Assembly: GCA_902795715.1 (NCBI GenBank)
Contig: CADBME010000230.1
Coordinates: 1 to 21,947 of the forward strand
From: an uncultured Lachnospiraceae bacterium
Lineage (GTDB): Bacteria > Bacillota_A > Clostridia > Lachnospirales > Lachnospiraceae
Reading direction: 5' to 3'
DNA: 21,947 nt
Shown here: positions 1 to 7,852 of the stretch, piece after piece
Layout of the letters: every line of letters begins with the position of its first letter
Position numbering within the stretch: position 1 is the first letter of the stretch
Notes under the pieces: generated by a model
Seen by the model: the letters and a program-made list of their open reading frames with translations, nothing else
What the model was told of the DNA's origin: nothing
The model's database searches: none
Translations under genes and position numbers: made by a program

Positions 1-1178
1 CCATTATGGAACGAGGAGAAAACTATCTCCTCAAAACCTACAATCGCTTTCCCGTCGTTTTTGAAAAGGGCTAGGGGGTATACCTCTACGATACAGACGG
101 GAAAAAATATCTGGATTTTGCAGCCGGAATTGCTGTTTTTGCCCTGGGATATGGAAATGAAGATTACAATAAGGCTCTCAAAGACCAGATTGACAAGATC
201 ATCCATACCTCCAATCTTTACTACAATCAGCCTTCTGTAGATGCAGCGGAAAAAATCGTAAAGAGTACCGGTATGTCCAGGGTCTTTTTCACCAACTCCG
301 GGACTGAAGCAATCGAGGGGGCCCTCAAGGTCGCCCGCAAGTATGCATGGCTCAAGGATTCTTCCAAAGATTATGAATTTATTGCCATGAACCATTCTTT
401 CCACGGAAGAAGCCAGGGTGCCCTTTCCGTAACCGGCAACGCCCATTATCAGGAGGGCTTTGTTCCGGTTCCCTTCCGGGCCGTCTTTGCCGATTTTAAC
501 GATCTTGATGATGTCCGCTCCAAAATCACAGACCGGACCTGTGGAATTATCTGCGAGGTTGTCCAGGGAGAGGGCGGAATCTATCCGGCAAAAAAGGAGT
601 TTCTTGAGGGACTTCGGGCTCTTTGTGATGAAAAGGATATCCTTCTTATTTTCGATGAGATCCAATGTGGCATGGGTCGTTGCGGTGCTATGTATGCCCA
701 TGATCTCTATGGGGTCAAACCGGACATTATGACCCTGGCCAAGGCTTTGGGCTGCGGAGTTCCGGTAGGTGCTTTTGTGACCAGTGAAAAAGCCTCCCAT
801 GCCCTGGTCCCCGGGGATCACGGAACTACCTACGGCGGCAATCCCCTGGCTTGTGCTGCCGTGAATGAAGTCTATGACCAGTTTGAGAAGAAAAATATAA
901 CAGACCATGTAAAGAAGATGGGTAAAATCCTCTTTGACCGTTTAGAAGAGCTCAAAAGCCGGCATGCCTGCATTGCGGATCACAGGGGAATGGGCCTTAT
1001 GCAGGGCCTGGAATTTGACCGCCCGGTTGGTCCTATAGTAAAGGAAGCCCTGGAAAATGGCCTTGTCATCATCTCAGCAGGAGCCAATACACTCCGTTTT
1101 ATACCTCCTCTGGTCATTGAAGAGGACCATATTGATGAAATGGTTACAATTTTAGAAAGAATCATCATAAATATTTAA
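1..1178 (+). pseudogene. argD: Acetylornithine aminotransferase, interrupted by in-frame TAG (5' end at window edge)
   Basis: PLP-dependent class III aminotransferase of arginine synthesis, which converts N-acetylglutamate semialdehyde to N-acetylornithine. Reading from the visible ATG at 6 gives MERGENYLLKTYNRFPVVFE, then KG, a TAG at 72-74, then GVYLYDTDGKKYLDFAAGI, and the frame stays open to TAA at 1178. Family landmarks are intact: a TNSGTEA cofactor-binding stretch, FDEIQ (Asp about 217 from the visible Met) and the PLP lysine in LAKALG (about Lys246). About 390 codons is normal for ArgD. No ribosome binding site is visible and the frame stays open to base 3, so translation probably starts slightly upstream of the window. 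The stop lies at a variable Lys/Glu/Gln position between conserved blocks, so one base change from AAG, GAG or CAG explains it. Restart at ATG 273 would lose the N-terminal part of the active-site dimer. It is probably a recent null, unless TAG is suppressed or is a sequencing error. Confidence 0.88.
72..74 (+). other. In-frame amber (TAG) codon inside argD
   Basis: The TAG is in the same frame as conserved ArgD residues on both sides (FEKG before, GVYLYD after). It is the only internal stop in that 390-codon frame. Among complete genes here TAG terminates only the response regulator gene (2708-2710), where an in-frame TAA follows two codons later; all others end in TAA or TGA. Confidence 0.9.
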
Positions 1179-1197
1179 CATTTCACAACATTTTATC

Positions 1198-1226
1198 TTG
1201 AAATCACTGGTAAATGACTGTATTAT
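1198..1226 (+). promoter_or_regulatory. Sigma-A-type promoter for the comEA/two-component operon
   Basis: TTGAAA (1198-1203), a 17-bp spacer and TATTAT (1221-1226). Each hexamer matches the housekeeping consensus at 5 of 6 positions and the spacing is ideal. It lies 20 bases after the argD stop and about 110 bases before the likely comEA start, so it would give a leader containing the inverted repeat at 1261-1283. Confidence 0.65.
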
Positions 1227-1260
1227 TGTATAGGGGTTGAAAATTTTTTACAAAGACCTG

Positions 1261-1283
1261 TCAGGTATGGCCGACATACCTGA
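1261..1283 (+). promoter_or_regulatory. Perfect 9-bp inverted repeat in the comEA leader
   Basis: TCAGGTATG (1261-1269) and CATACCTGA (1275-1283) are exact reverse complements around a 5-base loop. The repeat lies downstream of the predicted transcription start and upstream of the ribosome binding site at 1321-1328. No T-run follows, so it is not a convincing terminator. It could be an operator or a leader hairpin; its function is unknown. Confidence 0.5.
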
Positions 1284-1337
1284 TTTATGGCTGCGCACAC
1301 GATCAGAACACAAGATGTTGGAAAGGAGCTTTCTGAT

Positions 1338-2012
1338 ATGAGAGGATTGTGTGCGGAAAGAAAGACTATACCATTCCTTATTGACTTATGGATCATCCTT
1401 TGGACAAGCTTTTTCCTTTTGACCGGATTGACCGGATGTCAAGCCAGCGGGCTGATCCGGGAAAACCGTGAATTGAAGGAACTCCCCGCCCTGGAATCTT
1501 CCGGCCGGGAAAGTCAGGAGGAAGATACAGGACAAGAGGAAATCTATGTTCACGTCTGTGGCGAGGTAAAGGAGGCCGGACTCTACCGTCTTCCCTCAGG
1601 ATCCCGCGCAGCAGACGCCATAGAAGCAGCCGGGGGCTTTTCCAAAAAGGCCGACAGAAATATCTGGAACCTTGCCCTGATTCTGGAAGATGGTATGCAG
1701 ATTTATGTTCCCCGAAAGGGGGAAGCGGTCGATCCTTCTTCCCTATCGGATTCCGGCAGTTCCGGACTCAGGGGATCTGATTATGCTTCCAATTCAGGAA
1801 GTGGAAAAGATGACCCGGGAAAAGTCAATATCAACACGGCATCCCAGGAAGAACTGATGACCCTGAACGGAATAGGGAAATCCAGGGCGGCAGACATCAT
1901 TGCCTACCGCTCGACCAATGGAGCATTTACAAAAATCGAAGACATCAGGAATGTATCCGGAATCGGAGATAGCATTTTTGATAAGATAAAAGATAAAATT
2001 ACAGTGAGCTGA
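1338..2012 (+). CDS. ComEA-like lipoprotein with SLBB and helix-hairpin-helix DNA-binding domains
   Basis: Predicted extracytoplasmic DNA-binding protein of the ComEA type, which in competent bacteria receives duplex DNA at the membrane. I choose ATG 1338 because GAAAGGAG (1321-1328) lies 9 bases upstream; the longer ATG at 1287 lacks such a site. The 224-residue product has a hydrophobic N-terminus ending in a lipobox (L31-T-G-C34), suggesting lipid anchoring rather than the usual single transmembrane helix. A charged linker follows, then an SLBB-like domain (about 69-125: IYVHVCGEV, GLYRLP, AIEAAGGF), a Ser/Gly/Asp linker, and a ComEA-type tandem HhH (about 161-224: VNINTASQEEL, LNGIGKSRAADIIAYR, VSGIGDSIFDKIKD). 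comEB and comEC are not beside it; a response regulator follows directly, its ribosome binding site overlapping this stop codon. A competence role is inferred from family only. Confidence 0.85.
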   Translation: MRGLCAERKTIPFLIDLWIILWTSFFLLTGLTGCQASGLIRENRELKELPALESSGRESQEEDTGQEEIYVHVCGEVKEAGLYRLPSGSRAADAIEAAGGFSKKADRNIWNLALILEDGMQIYVPRKGEAVDPSSLSDSGSSGLRGSDYASNSGSGKDDPGKVNINTASQEELMTLNGIGKSRAADIIAYRSTNGAFTKIEDIRNVSGIGDSIFDKIKDKITVS

Positions 2013-2020
2013 GGTGAATT

Positions 2021-2710
2021 ATGGCAAAAAAGGTGTTGGTTGTCGATGATGAACGTTTGATTGTAAAGGGACTGAAATTCTCTCTTCAGCAGGAAGATAT
2101 GGAAGTAGATGCAGCTTACGACGGAGAAGAAGCTCTGGAGCTGGCCAAAAAGACCGAATATGACATTGTACTTCTCGATGTGATGCTTCCCAAGATGGAC
2201 GGATTTGAAGTCTGTCAGCAGATTCGTGAGTTTTCCAACATGCCTATAATCATGCTGACAGCTAAAGGCGATGATATGGACAAGATTCTGGGTCTGGATT
2301 ATGGTGCAGACGATTATATCACGAAACCTTTCAATATTCTGGAAGTCAAGGCCAGAATCAAGGCCATCATGCGCAGAAGCTCCCGCAAGAATTCCCAGGA
2401 AGAAGAGCGGAAGGTATTCGAGAAAAACGGACTGAAGATTGATTGCGACAGCAGAAGAGTTTTCGTGGATGAAAATGAAGTGAAACTCACAGCCAAGGAA
2501 TACGACCTCCTGGAGCTCCTGTCATTCCACCCCAACAAGGTCTACAGCAGGGAGAAGCTTCTCAATATTGTCTGGGGTTATGACTATCCGGGTGATGTGA
2601 GAACGGTTGATGTCCACATTCGCCGTCTGAGAGAAAAAATCGAGCGCAATCCGGGAGAGCCGGCTTATATCCACACAAAGTGGGGCGTAGGCTACTACTT
2701 TCAGGATTAG
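2021..2710 (+). CDS. OmpR/PhoB-family response regulator (WalR-like)
   Basis: Two-domain response regulator of 229 residues. The receiver domain (about 1-120) shows the acidic pair D9-D10, phosphoacceptor D53 in LLDVMLPKMDG, T80 and K102 in the TKPF motif. The C-terminal winged helix (about 130-229) has the OmpR pattern LTAKEYDLLELL, REKLLNIVWGYDYPGDVRTVDVHIRRLREKI (positions about 178-208) and a final GVGYYF. It should bind DNA as a dimer when phosphorylated by the adjacent kinase. GAGGTGA (2011-2017) overlaps the comEA stop, which suggests translational coupling. The stop is TAG with an in-frame TAA two codons on. The order regulator, kinase, GerMN lipoprotein, metallo-hydrolase resembles wal loci, so a cell-envelope role is plausible, but PhoP/PhoB-like roles cannot be excluded from sequence alone. 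Confidence 0.93.
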   Translation: MAKKVLVVDDERLIVKGLKFSLQQEDMEVDAAYDGEEALELAKKTEYDIVLLDVMLPKMDGFEVCQQIREFSNMPIIMLTAKGDDMDKILGLDYGADDYITKPFNILEVKARIKAIMRRSSRKNSQEEERKVFEKNGLKIDCDSRRVFVDENEVKLTAKEYDLLELLSFHPNKVYSREKLLNIVWGYDYPGDVRTVDVHIRRLREKIERNPGEPAYIHTKWGVGYYFQD

Positions 2711-2740
2711 AGATCCTAAGAATCTATAAGGTTATGAATG

Positions 2741-2780
2741 CAGGAACTGTCGCAAAAAATAAGCGGCAGTTCCTGTTTTA
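2741..2780 (+). terminator. Hairpin with short T-run between regulator and kinase genes (attenuator candidate)
   Basis: CAGGAACTGTCGC (2741-2753) pairs with GCGGCAGTTCCTG (2763-2775) over 13 positions with one U-G wobble. The loop is 9 bases, AT-rich, and TTTTA follows. This has the shape of a Rho-independent terminator with a short U-tract. Because it sits inside the regulator-kinase gene pair it would allow only partial read-through and reduce kinase mRNA. Confidence 0.6.
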
Positions 2781-2781
2781 A

Positions 2782-2802
2782 GGAAGGAGGTCGATTCCTA
2801 TT
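2782..2802 (+). promoter_or_regulatory. Strong ribosome binding site positioned on an ATT start codon
   Basis: GGAAGGAGG (2782-2790) is followed 9 bases later by ATT (2800-2802), the first codon of a frame giving PSLKRRSIGEYIYLSLV and a transmembrane helix. An in-frame TAA at 2779-2781 closes the frame upstream. No ATG or GTG occurs in frame between that stop and well into the sensor domain, and the first TTG (3082) would remove the first membrane helix. Confidence 0.7.
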
Positions 2803-4236
2803 CCATCATTAAAACGCAGAAGTATAGGAGAATATATCTACCTCAGCCTTGTATCTGCCATACTCTTTTTTCTGGTTGGCAACATCCTTCTCTACACCGG
2901 AACACGATACCTGGTTAATTCCTATGAAAGGAAATCACTGAATAACCGTGCCGTTACCGTAAAAAAGCAATGTACAGTCCTGGCCAATGATTTTCTCATC
3001 TATCACAATTCAGGAGATAAAAACAAGACCGCAGCGGTTAAATCGGAGATCAGTCAGCTGGCCGATCATCTGGGAGGAAGATTGCTGATTGTTGACAACC
3101 GCCTGAATGTGCTGGAAGATACCTATCATGTTCAAACCGGTAATTATCTTATGAATAAGGAACTGGTTCAGGTTCTCAAAGGGAACAATGTGGCCTGGAG
3201 AGCCATTGGCAGCAGTTATATTCAGGTTATGACGCCGGTCAGGAATCTGGAAACCGGCAGCGTAGAGGGAGTAGTCATTGCCCTTGCAGGGATTGATGAA
3301 AACAACAATATATCGACCTATCTTACCGAGCAGAGAGATACCATTCTGGGAATCTTTCTTCTGGTCTCCTTTATTCTCAGTATTATCTTCTGGCTTCTGA
3401 TCCACCGGGCTTTTTCCGGTCTGCAGAAACCCCTTGATGATATTGCGGCCGGCCACCAGGAGGAGGAGCTGGAGATTAAAGGTTTTCGTGAATTCACCAG
3501 GATTGCCGGCGCGGTCAACCAGATGATGAGCCGGGCAAACGATTCCGAACGATCCAGACAGGAGTTTGTGTCCAATGTATCCCATGAGCTGAAGACTCCC
3601 ATCACTTCAATGAAAATTCTGGCTGACTCTCTGCTGGGCCAGGAGGATGCCCCGGTCGAACTTTACAAGGAGTTCATGACAGATATTGTCCATGAGATCG
3701 ACAGGGAAAATCAGATTATCACGGACCTGCTGACCCTGGTAAAGATGGATAAAACCGAGACCGGCCTCAATATCAGCTCCGTAAATATCAACGAGCTTCT
3801 TGAGGTTCTTCTGAAAAGAATATCTCCTATTGCGGCCCAGCGAAATATCACCATCCGCCTTGAGACCATGAGAGAAGTGGTGGCGGAAGTGGACGAGGTA
3901 AAAATTGCCCTGGCCTGCAATAACCTGATCGTCAATGCTGTTAAATACAATTATGACGACGGTCTTGTGTCGGTTTCCTTAAATGCCGACCACAAGTTTT
4001 TCTATATTCGAGTCAAGGACACCGGATGCGGTATTCCCGAGGAATCCCAGGAAATGATTTTCGAACGATTTTACCGGGTGGACAAGGCCCGTTCCAGAGA
4101 GACCGGAGGAACCGGCCTGGGCCTGGCTATTACCAGGAAGGTCCTTCTCATGCATAAGGGGTCCATACGGGTTCACAGCAGGGAAGGAGAGGGTTCCACC
4201 TTCACCATCCGTGTGCCCCTGACCTATGTTGCCTGA
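2800..4236 (+). CDS. Membrane sensor histidine kinase (WalK/PhoR-like), probable ATT start
   Basis: Partner kinase of the preceding regulator, 478 residues if read from ATT 2800. Order: transmembrane helix about 12-35; an extracytoplasmic PAS/Cache-like sensor about 36-180; a second helix (TILGIFLLVSFILSIIFWLL); a HAMP-like linker; a HisKA dimerisation helix with His262 in FVSNVSHELKTPITS; and a HATPase_c domain with N box (NNLIVNAVKYN), G1 box (DTGCGIPEE), F box (FERFYRVDKARS) and G2 box (GGTGLGLAI). All catalytic elements are present, so only the initiation codon is odd. Starting at TTG 3082 would delete TM1 and half the sensor, so ATT with the strong upstream site is preferred. ATT starts are rare and translated weakly; together with the hairpin before it this predicts low kinase dosage. 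A mutated ATG is the alternative. Next gene is 44 bases downstream. Confidence 0.88.
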   Translation: MPSLKRRSIGEYIYLSLVSAILFFLVGNILLYTGTRYLVNSYERKSLNNRAVTVKKQCTVLANDFLIYHNSGDKNKTAAVKSEISQLADHLGGRLLIVDNRLNVLEDTYHVQTGNYLMNKELVQVLKGNNVAWRAIGSSYIQVMTPVRNLETGSVEGVVIALAGIDENNNISTYLTEQRDTILGIFLLVSFILSIIFWLLIHRAFSGLQKPLDDIAAGHQEEELEIKGFREFTRIAGAVNQMMSRANDSERSRQEFVSNVSHELKTPITSMKILADSLLGQEDAPVELYKEFMTDIVHEIDRENQIITDLLTLVKMDKTETGLNISSVNINELLEVLLKRISPIAAQRNITIRLETMREVVAEVDEVKIALACNNLIVNAVKYNYDDGLVSVSLNADHKFFYIRVKDTGCGIPEESQEMIFERFYRVDKARSRETGGTGLGLAITRKVLLMHKGSIRVHSREGEGSTFTIRVPLTYVA

Positions 4237-4280
4237 ACCGTGCCCTAAAAGATGATCTTTTTAAAGCGGAGGTCATTTCC

Positions 4281-5240
4281 ATGAATAAAATGAAATATAT
4301 CATGACCCTGTGCTTCCTCCTGATTACGGCTGTATTATTTTCAGCTTGTACAAGTGGAGGGAACCAGGAAAAAGAGCATAAAGGAAGGGAAATCAACCTC
4401 TATTATCTGAATGTGGATGAAGACGACTACATCCAGGTTCCCTACCGCCTCTCCCAGGTGGACAATCCGGAAAAGGAATCCATGGAAATTATCAGTCTTC
4501 TTTCCAGCAAGGATGAGGCAGATAAGTCAGACTGTAAAGTGACCATTCCCGAAGAAGTCGCCGTGAACACCATCAAGGTGGAAGATGGACAAGAGACTAT
4601 TGACTTCGGAGCCGGATATCAGCAGATGGACCCGGTCCAGGAGTCCATGATGCGGCTTGCCGTGGTCCGTTCGGTTACCCAGGTTCGTGGTGTGGAAGGG
4701 GTGACCTTCACCGTCAATGGCCAGCCTATCCTTAATTACAATGGGAAAGTCATGAAGAATATGAAAGCGGACCAGGTTCTCCTTTCGGAGGAATACGACC
4801 GGATCTTTGACCAGGAAGGCAAAGTGACCCTCTACTATTCGGATACAAAGGGCAGTGTGCTCATTCCCTATGAAACGACCGTAAAGGCGACGGATAACGA
4901 GCCCCTGGCCGAGGCAGCCCTGCGGAGATTAAATCATCCTCCCAAAGGAGAGGAATCCATGATATGCCCTCTGCCTGAAGGAGTAAAGATTAACCAGACA
5001 TTGCTTGTGGGAAATATCTGCTATGTGGATCTGAGCAGTGAGATCAATAATCTGGTTCCCGAGGTAGAAGAAGAAGTAACCGTTTACGCCATGGTCAATA
5101 CCATTGTCTCTCTCAATCAAAAATATATGGTCCAGTTTACCGTGGACGGGGAGAGAGCGGACAGCCTGAACGGATTTAAAGGATTCGGCCGCCCCATGTC
5201 TTTCAATAAAGATCTGGTAAGAGAGACAGGGGAAAAATAA
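4281..5240 (+). CDS. Lipoprotein with two GerMN domains
   Basis: 319-residue predicted lipoprotein: hydrophobic signal with lipobox L19-F-S-A-C23, then two tandem GerMN-type repeats. Repeat 1 (about 37-160) contains INLYYLNVDEDDYIQVPYR and the VRSVTQVRGVEGVTFTVNG stretch. Repeat 2 (about 178-300) contains VTLYYSDTKGSVLIPYET, YVDLSSEINN and IVSLNQKYMVQFTVDGE. GerMN domains occur in sporulation and germination protein GerM and in LpqB-like lipoproteins tied to two-component kinases, and are thought to act at the outer face of the membrane. Its place directly after the kinase suggests it modulates that sensor, in the position YycH/YycI occupy in Bacillus, though it is not homologous to them as far as I can see. 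GGAGGT at 4268-4273 supports the ATG at 4281; ATG 4290 is an alternative. Confidence 0.82.
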   Translation: MNKMKYIMTLCFLLITAVLFSACTSGGNQEKEHKGREINLYYLNVDEDDYIQVPYRLSQVDNPEKESMEIISLLSSKDEADKSDCKVTIPEEVAVNTIKVEDGQETIDFGAGYQQMDPVQESMMRLAVVRSVTQVRGVEGVTFTVNGQPILNYNGKVMKNMKADQVLLSEEYDRIFDQEGKVTLYYSDTKGSVLIPYETTVKATDNEPLAEAALRRLNHPPKGEESMICPLPEGVKINQTLLVGNICYVDLSSEINNLVPEVEEEVTVYAMVNTIVSLNQKYMVQFTVDGERADSLNGFKGFGRPMSFNKDLVRETGEK

Positions 5241-5273
5241 TAAGAAGAAAAAGAACTACAAAGGATGAAAGAT

Positions 5274-6089
5274 ATGTATCTTGCCAGCATAGCCAGCGGA
5301 AGCAGCGGAAATTGTATATGTGTCGGAAAAGACGACAGCTATTATCTGATTGATGCCGGAGTCAGCAAAAAAAGAATCGTCCAGGGTCTGTCGGAGATGA
5401 GTATAAAACCGGAACAGATCCGGGGACTCTTTTTAACCCATGAACACAACGACCATATCAGCGGACTCGGTGTTTTCTTAAGAAAATACCCCGTCCCTGT
5501 TTTTGCAACCGGAAAAACCATAGATGCCATCCTCTCATGCGGGACCCTGGGCAGGCTTGATTCCTCCCTCTTTCACTCGCTGGAGGCTGATCATCCCATT
5601 TCCTTTGACGGAATCCGTGTGGAAGCGTCCAGGATTTATCATGATGCGGCAGATCCTGTTTGCTACAGCTTCTCGGACGGAGAGTCCAGGGTGGGAATCG
5701 CGACGGATTTCGGCACCTTTGATGATTATCTTGTAGAAAAAATGTCCGGCTGCCGGTCTCTGCTTGTCGAGGCCAACCACGATTTGAATATGCTTATGAC
5801 CGGGCCTTACCCATACCCCTTGAAGAGGAGAATCAGCGGAAACCAGGGCCACCTGTCCAATGAAAGAGCCGGAAATTTCCTTTCCAAGATTATCGGCAGG
5901 GAATGCAGACAGGTCTTTCTGGGCCATCTGAGTCAGCACAATAATTACAGTCAGCTTGCCTATGAGACCGTACGGCTGGAGCTCCTCATGCGCAATATGG
6001 ATCCGGATCAGCTGGGTATAGACCTGCAGGTTGCCGAAAGAAACCAGCCGACTTTCTCATCACCGGCTGTCGGATTATTGGAAGCCTGA
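5274..6089 (+). CDS. MBL-fold metallo-hydrolase, WalJ/YycJ-like
   Basis: Cytoplasmic metallo-beta-lactamase-fold protein of 271 residues. The N-terminus SIASGSSGN matches the family's S-x-x-S-G-S-x-G-N opening. The metal-binding H56-E-H-N-D60-H61 motif (THEHNDH), the later D in IATDFG, EANHD and GHLSQHN complete the metal site. WalJ proteins belong to a nuclease-like MBL branch linked to cell-wall and replication control, and commonly close the wal operon, as here. I prefer ATG 5274 because AAAGGA lies 9-10 bases upstream; ATG 5265 overlaps that site but would add only three residues (MKD). Spacing of 33 bases from the GerMN gene indicates one operon. Confidence 0.85.
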   Translation: MYLASIASGSSGNCICVGKDDSYYLIDAGVSKKRIVQGLSEMSIKPEQIRGLFLTHEHNDHISGLGVFLRKYPVPVFATGKTIDAILSCGTLGRLDSSLFHSLEADHPISFDGIRVEASRIYHDAADPVCYSFSDGESRVGIATDFGTFDDYLVEKMSGCRSLLVEANHDLNMLMTGPYPYPLKRRISGNQGHLSNERAGNFLSKIIGRECRQVFLGHLSQHNNYSQLAYETVRLELLMRNMDPDQLGIDLQVAERNQPTFSSPAVGLLEA

Positions 6090-6092
6090 CTC

Positions 6093-6110
6093 TGTTTATT
6101 TTTGTTTATT
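6093..6110 (+). repeat. Tandem TGTTTATT direct repeat, 10-bp period
   Basis: TGTTTATT occurs at 6093-6100 and again at 6103-6110, one helical turn apart, in the AT-rich gap before the ACT-domain gene. Same-face direct repeats can be regulator sites, but chance in AT-rich DNA is quite possible. Confidence 0.35.
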
Positions 6111-6154
6111 TTAAGAATAATTAAACATAAAGATTATACAGGAAGGAAATAATT

Positions 6155-6442
6155 ATGGAAAAGAAAGAAATGAAAAAGACTATTGTAACGGTACTGGGAA
6201 AAGATTCCGTGGGTATCATTGCCAAGGTATGTACCTATATGGCCAGCAATGATATAAATATACTTGATATCAGTCAGACGATTACCGGCGGATATTTTAA
6301 CATGATGATGATCGTAGAATCAGATGAAGTCAAAAAAAGCTTTCCCGATATGTCGGAGGAGCTTCGCCAGATCGGTGAGGAGATCGGGGTCAGTATCCAG
6401 GCCCAGAGAGAAGAAATCTTTCAGATGATGCACAGAATATAA
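6155..6442 (+). CDS. ACT domain-containing protein (UPF0237 family)
   Basis: 95-residue single ACT domain: KTIVTVLGKDSVGIIAKVCT, NDINILDISQTITGGYFNMMMIVE, then ELRQIGEEIGVSIQAQREEIFQMMHRI. It resembles the N-terminal ACT domain of GcvR-like regulators, which bind small ligands such as amino acids; the VLGKDSVGI loop is the usual ligand-contact region. No catalytic domain is attached. AGGAAGGA (6140-6147) lies 7 bases before the ATG. It is directly followed, 28 bases on, by the UPF0210 gene; this pair is conserved across Firmicutes and some archaea, so the two products probably work together, the ACT protein likely as a sensor. The metabolite is unknown. Confidence 0.9.
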   Translation: MEKKEMKKTIVTVLGKDSVGIIAKVCTYMASNDINILDISQTITGGYFNMMMIVESDEVKKSFPDMSEELRQIGEEIGVSIQAQREEIFQMMHRI

Positions 6443-6470
6443 GTATTCTCTAAAATAATCGGGAGGAAGT

Positions 6471-7835
6471 ATGTTAAATATTAATGAAGTAATCGAAACC
6501 AATCAGATGATCCATGAGATGAATCTGGATGTGCGTACCATCACCATGGGAATCAGTCTCTTTGATTGCGTGTCGGATTCTGTGGATCAGCTTTGCAGCA
6601 ACATATATCAGAAAATAACGGATAAGGCAAAAAATCTTGTCTCCGTGGGAAAGGAAATCGAGAGAGAGTTCGGTATCCCTGTGGTAAACAAGAGAATCTC
6701 CATCACTCCGGTTTCTCTGATCGGAGGAAACTGCTGCAAAAGTCCGGAAGATTTTGTCCGGATTGCCCGGGTTCTGGACCGGTGTGCTGTGGATGTAGGT
6801 GTGAATTTTATCGGGGGTTATTCCGCTCTGGTTCACAAGGGAATGACTCCGGCTGATGAATACCTGATTCGTTCCATCCCGGAGGCTCTGTCCGTGACAG
6901 AGCGGGTTTGCAGCTCCGTGAATGTGGGATCTTCCAAGACCGGTATTAACATGGATGCCGTCCGCCTTCTGGGCCGGATCATTCTTGAGACTTCAGAGAA
7001 GACAAAAGACCGGGAATGCATTGGCAATGCCAAGTTTGTGGTCTTTACCAATGCCCCGGATGATAATCCCTTTATGGCCGGGGCCTTTCATGGTGTTTCG
7101 GAGGCGGATTGTATTATCAACGTTGGCGTCAGCGGTCCCGGTGTGGTAAAGAGAGCTATTGAGACTGTGAGAGGGAAGAGCTTTGAAGACTTGTGCGAGA
7201 CCATTAAAAGGACGGCCTTCAAGGTGACCCGCGTCGGTCAGCTTGTCGCCAAGGAAGCATCCAGGCGGCTGGATATTCCCTTCGGTATCGTGGACCTGTC
7301 CCTTGCACCCACGCCTGCTGTAGGAGACAGTGTAGGTGAAATACTGGAAGAAATCGGTTTGGAATACGCCGGAGCTCCCGGCACAACGGCAGCCCTTGCC
7401 CTGCTCAATGACCAGGTGAAAAAAGGCGGAGTCATGGCCTCTTCCTATGTGGGCGGCCTGTCCGGAGCTTTTATTCCGGTCAGTGAGGACCAGAGAATGA
7501 TTGATGCAGTCACTGCAGGGGCATTGACCCTTGAGAAGCTGGAAGCCATGACCTGTGTCTGTTCGGTAGGCCTTGATATGATTGCCGTACCGGGAAAGAC
7601 AAAGGCCTCCACCATATCCGGTATCATAGCGGATGAGATGGCTTTGGGTATGATCAACCAGAAGACGACTGCAGTCCGCATTATCCCCGTGATCGGAAAA
7701 GATGTGGGAGACCATGTGGAATTCGGCGGTCTCCTGGGCTATGCCCCGATCATGCCCGTAAACTCTTTTGACTGTTCCCGCTTTATTGACCGTGGAGGAA
7801 GAATCCCGGCTCCCATTCACAGTTTTAAAAACTGA
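6471..7835 (+). CDS. UPF0210 (DUF711/PFL-fold) protein
   Basis: 454 residues, the usual family length. Starts with the typical [32 protein letters not shown] N-terminus (positions 1-28), followed by [67 protein letters not shown] and a C-terminal [14 protein letters not shown]. The family has a fold related to pyruvate-formate lyase/ribonucleotide reductase barrels, but no activating radical enzyme is adjacent and the activity is not established. A soluble cytoplasmic enzyme is likely. GGGAGGAAG precedes the ATG. Operon partner of the ACT-domain gene; the following yfhO-like gene starts 17 bases after the stop and may be co-transcribed, though functionally separate. Confidence 0.9.
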   Translation: MLNINEVIETNQMIHEMNLDVRTITMGISLFDCVSDSVDQLCSNIYQKITDKAKNLVSVGKEIEREFGIPVVNKRISITPVSLIGGNCCKSPEDFVRIARVLDRCAVDVGVNFIGGYSALVHKGMTPADEYLIRSIPEALSVTERVCSSVNVGSSKTGINMDAVRLLGRIILETSEKTKDRECIGNAKFVVFTNAPDDNPFMAGAFHGVSEADCIINVGVSGPGVVKRAIETVRGKSFEDLCETIKRTAFKVTRVGQLVAKEASRRLDIPFGIVDLSLAPTPAVGDSVGEILEEIGLEYAGAPGTTAALALLNDQVKKGGVMASSYVGGLSGAFIPVSEDQRMIDAVTAGALTLEKLEAMTCVCSVGLDMIAVPGKTKASTISGIIADEMALGMINQKTTAVRIIPVIGKDVGDHVEFGGLLGYAPIMPVNSFDCSRFIDRGGRIPAPIHSFKN

Positions 7836-7852
7836 AACAGAGGAGGCTCATT

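Noticed and set aside
273..1178. A 301-residue frame starting at ATG 273 as the real argD product
   Set aside because: Conserved ArgD residues extend in frame upstream to base 6 and no ribosome binding site precedes 273. It is the downstream part of an interrupted gene.
1287..1337. ComEA-like protein starting at ATG 1287
   Set aside because: The repeat at 1261-1283 lies before it and no ribosome binding site fits. GAAAGGAG before 1338 is well placed and gives a normal signal peptide.
3082..4236. Kinase starting at TTG 3082
   Set aside because: It would lose the first membrane helix and half the sensor domain, and the strong ribosome binding site lies at 2782-2790, matched to ATT 2800.
4247..4261. 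AAAAGAT-G-ATCTTTT palindrome between kinase and GerMN genes
   Set aside because: The arms are only one base apart and AT-only, so no stable hairpin forms. Neighbouring genes look co-transcribed.
6993..7820. 275-codon minus-strand frame
   Set aside because: It is antisense to the conserved UPF0210 gene, has no recognisable domain and is explained by codon bias of the + strand gene.
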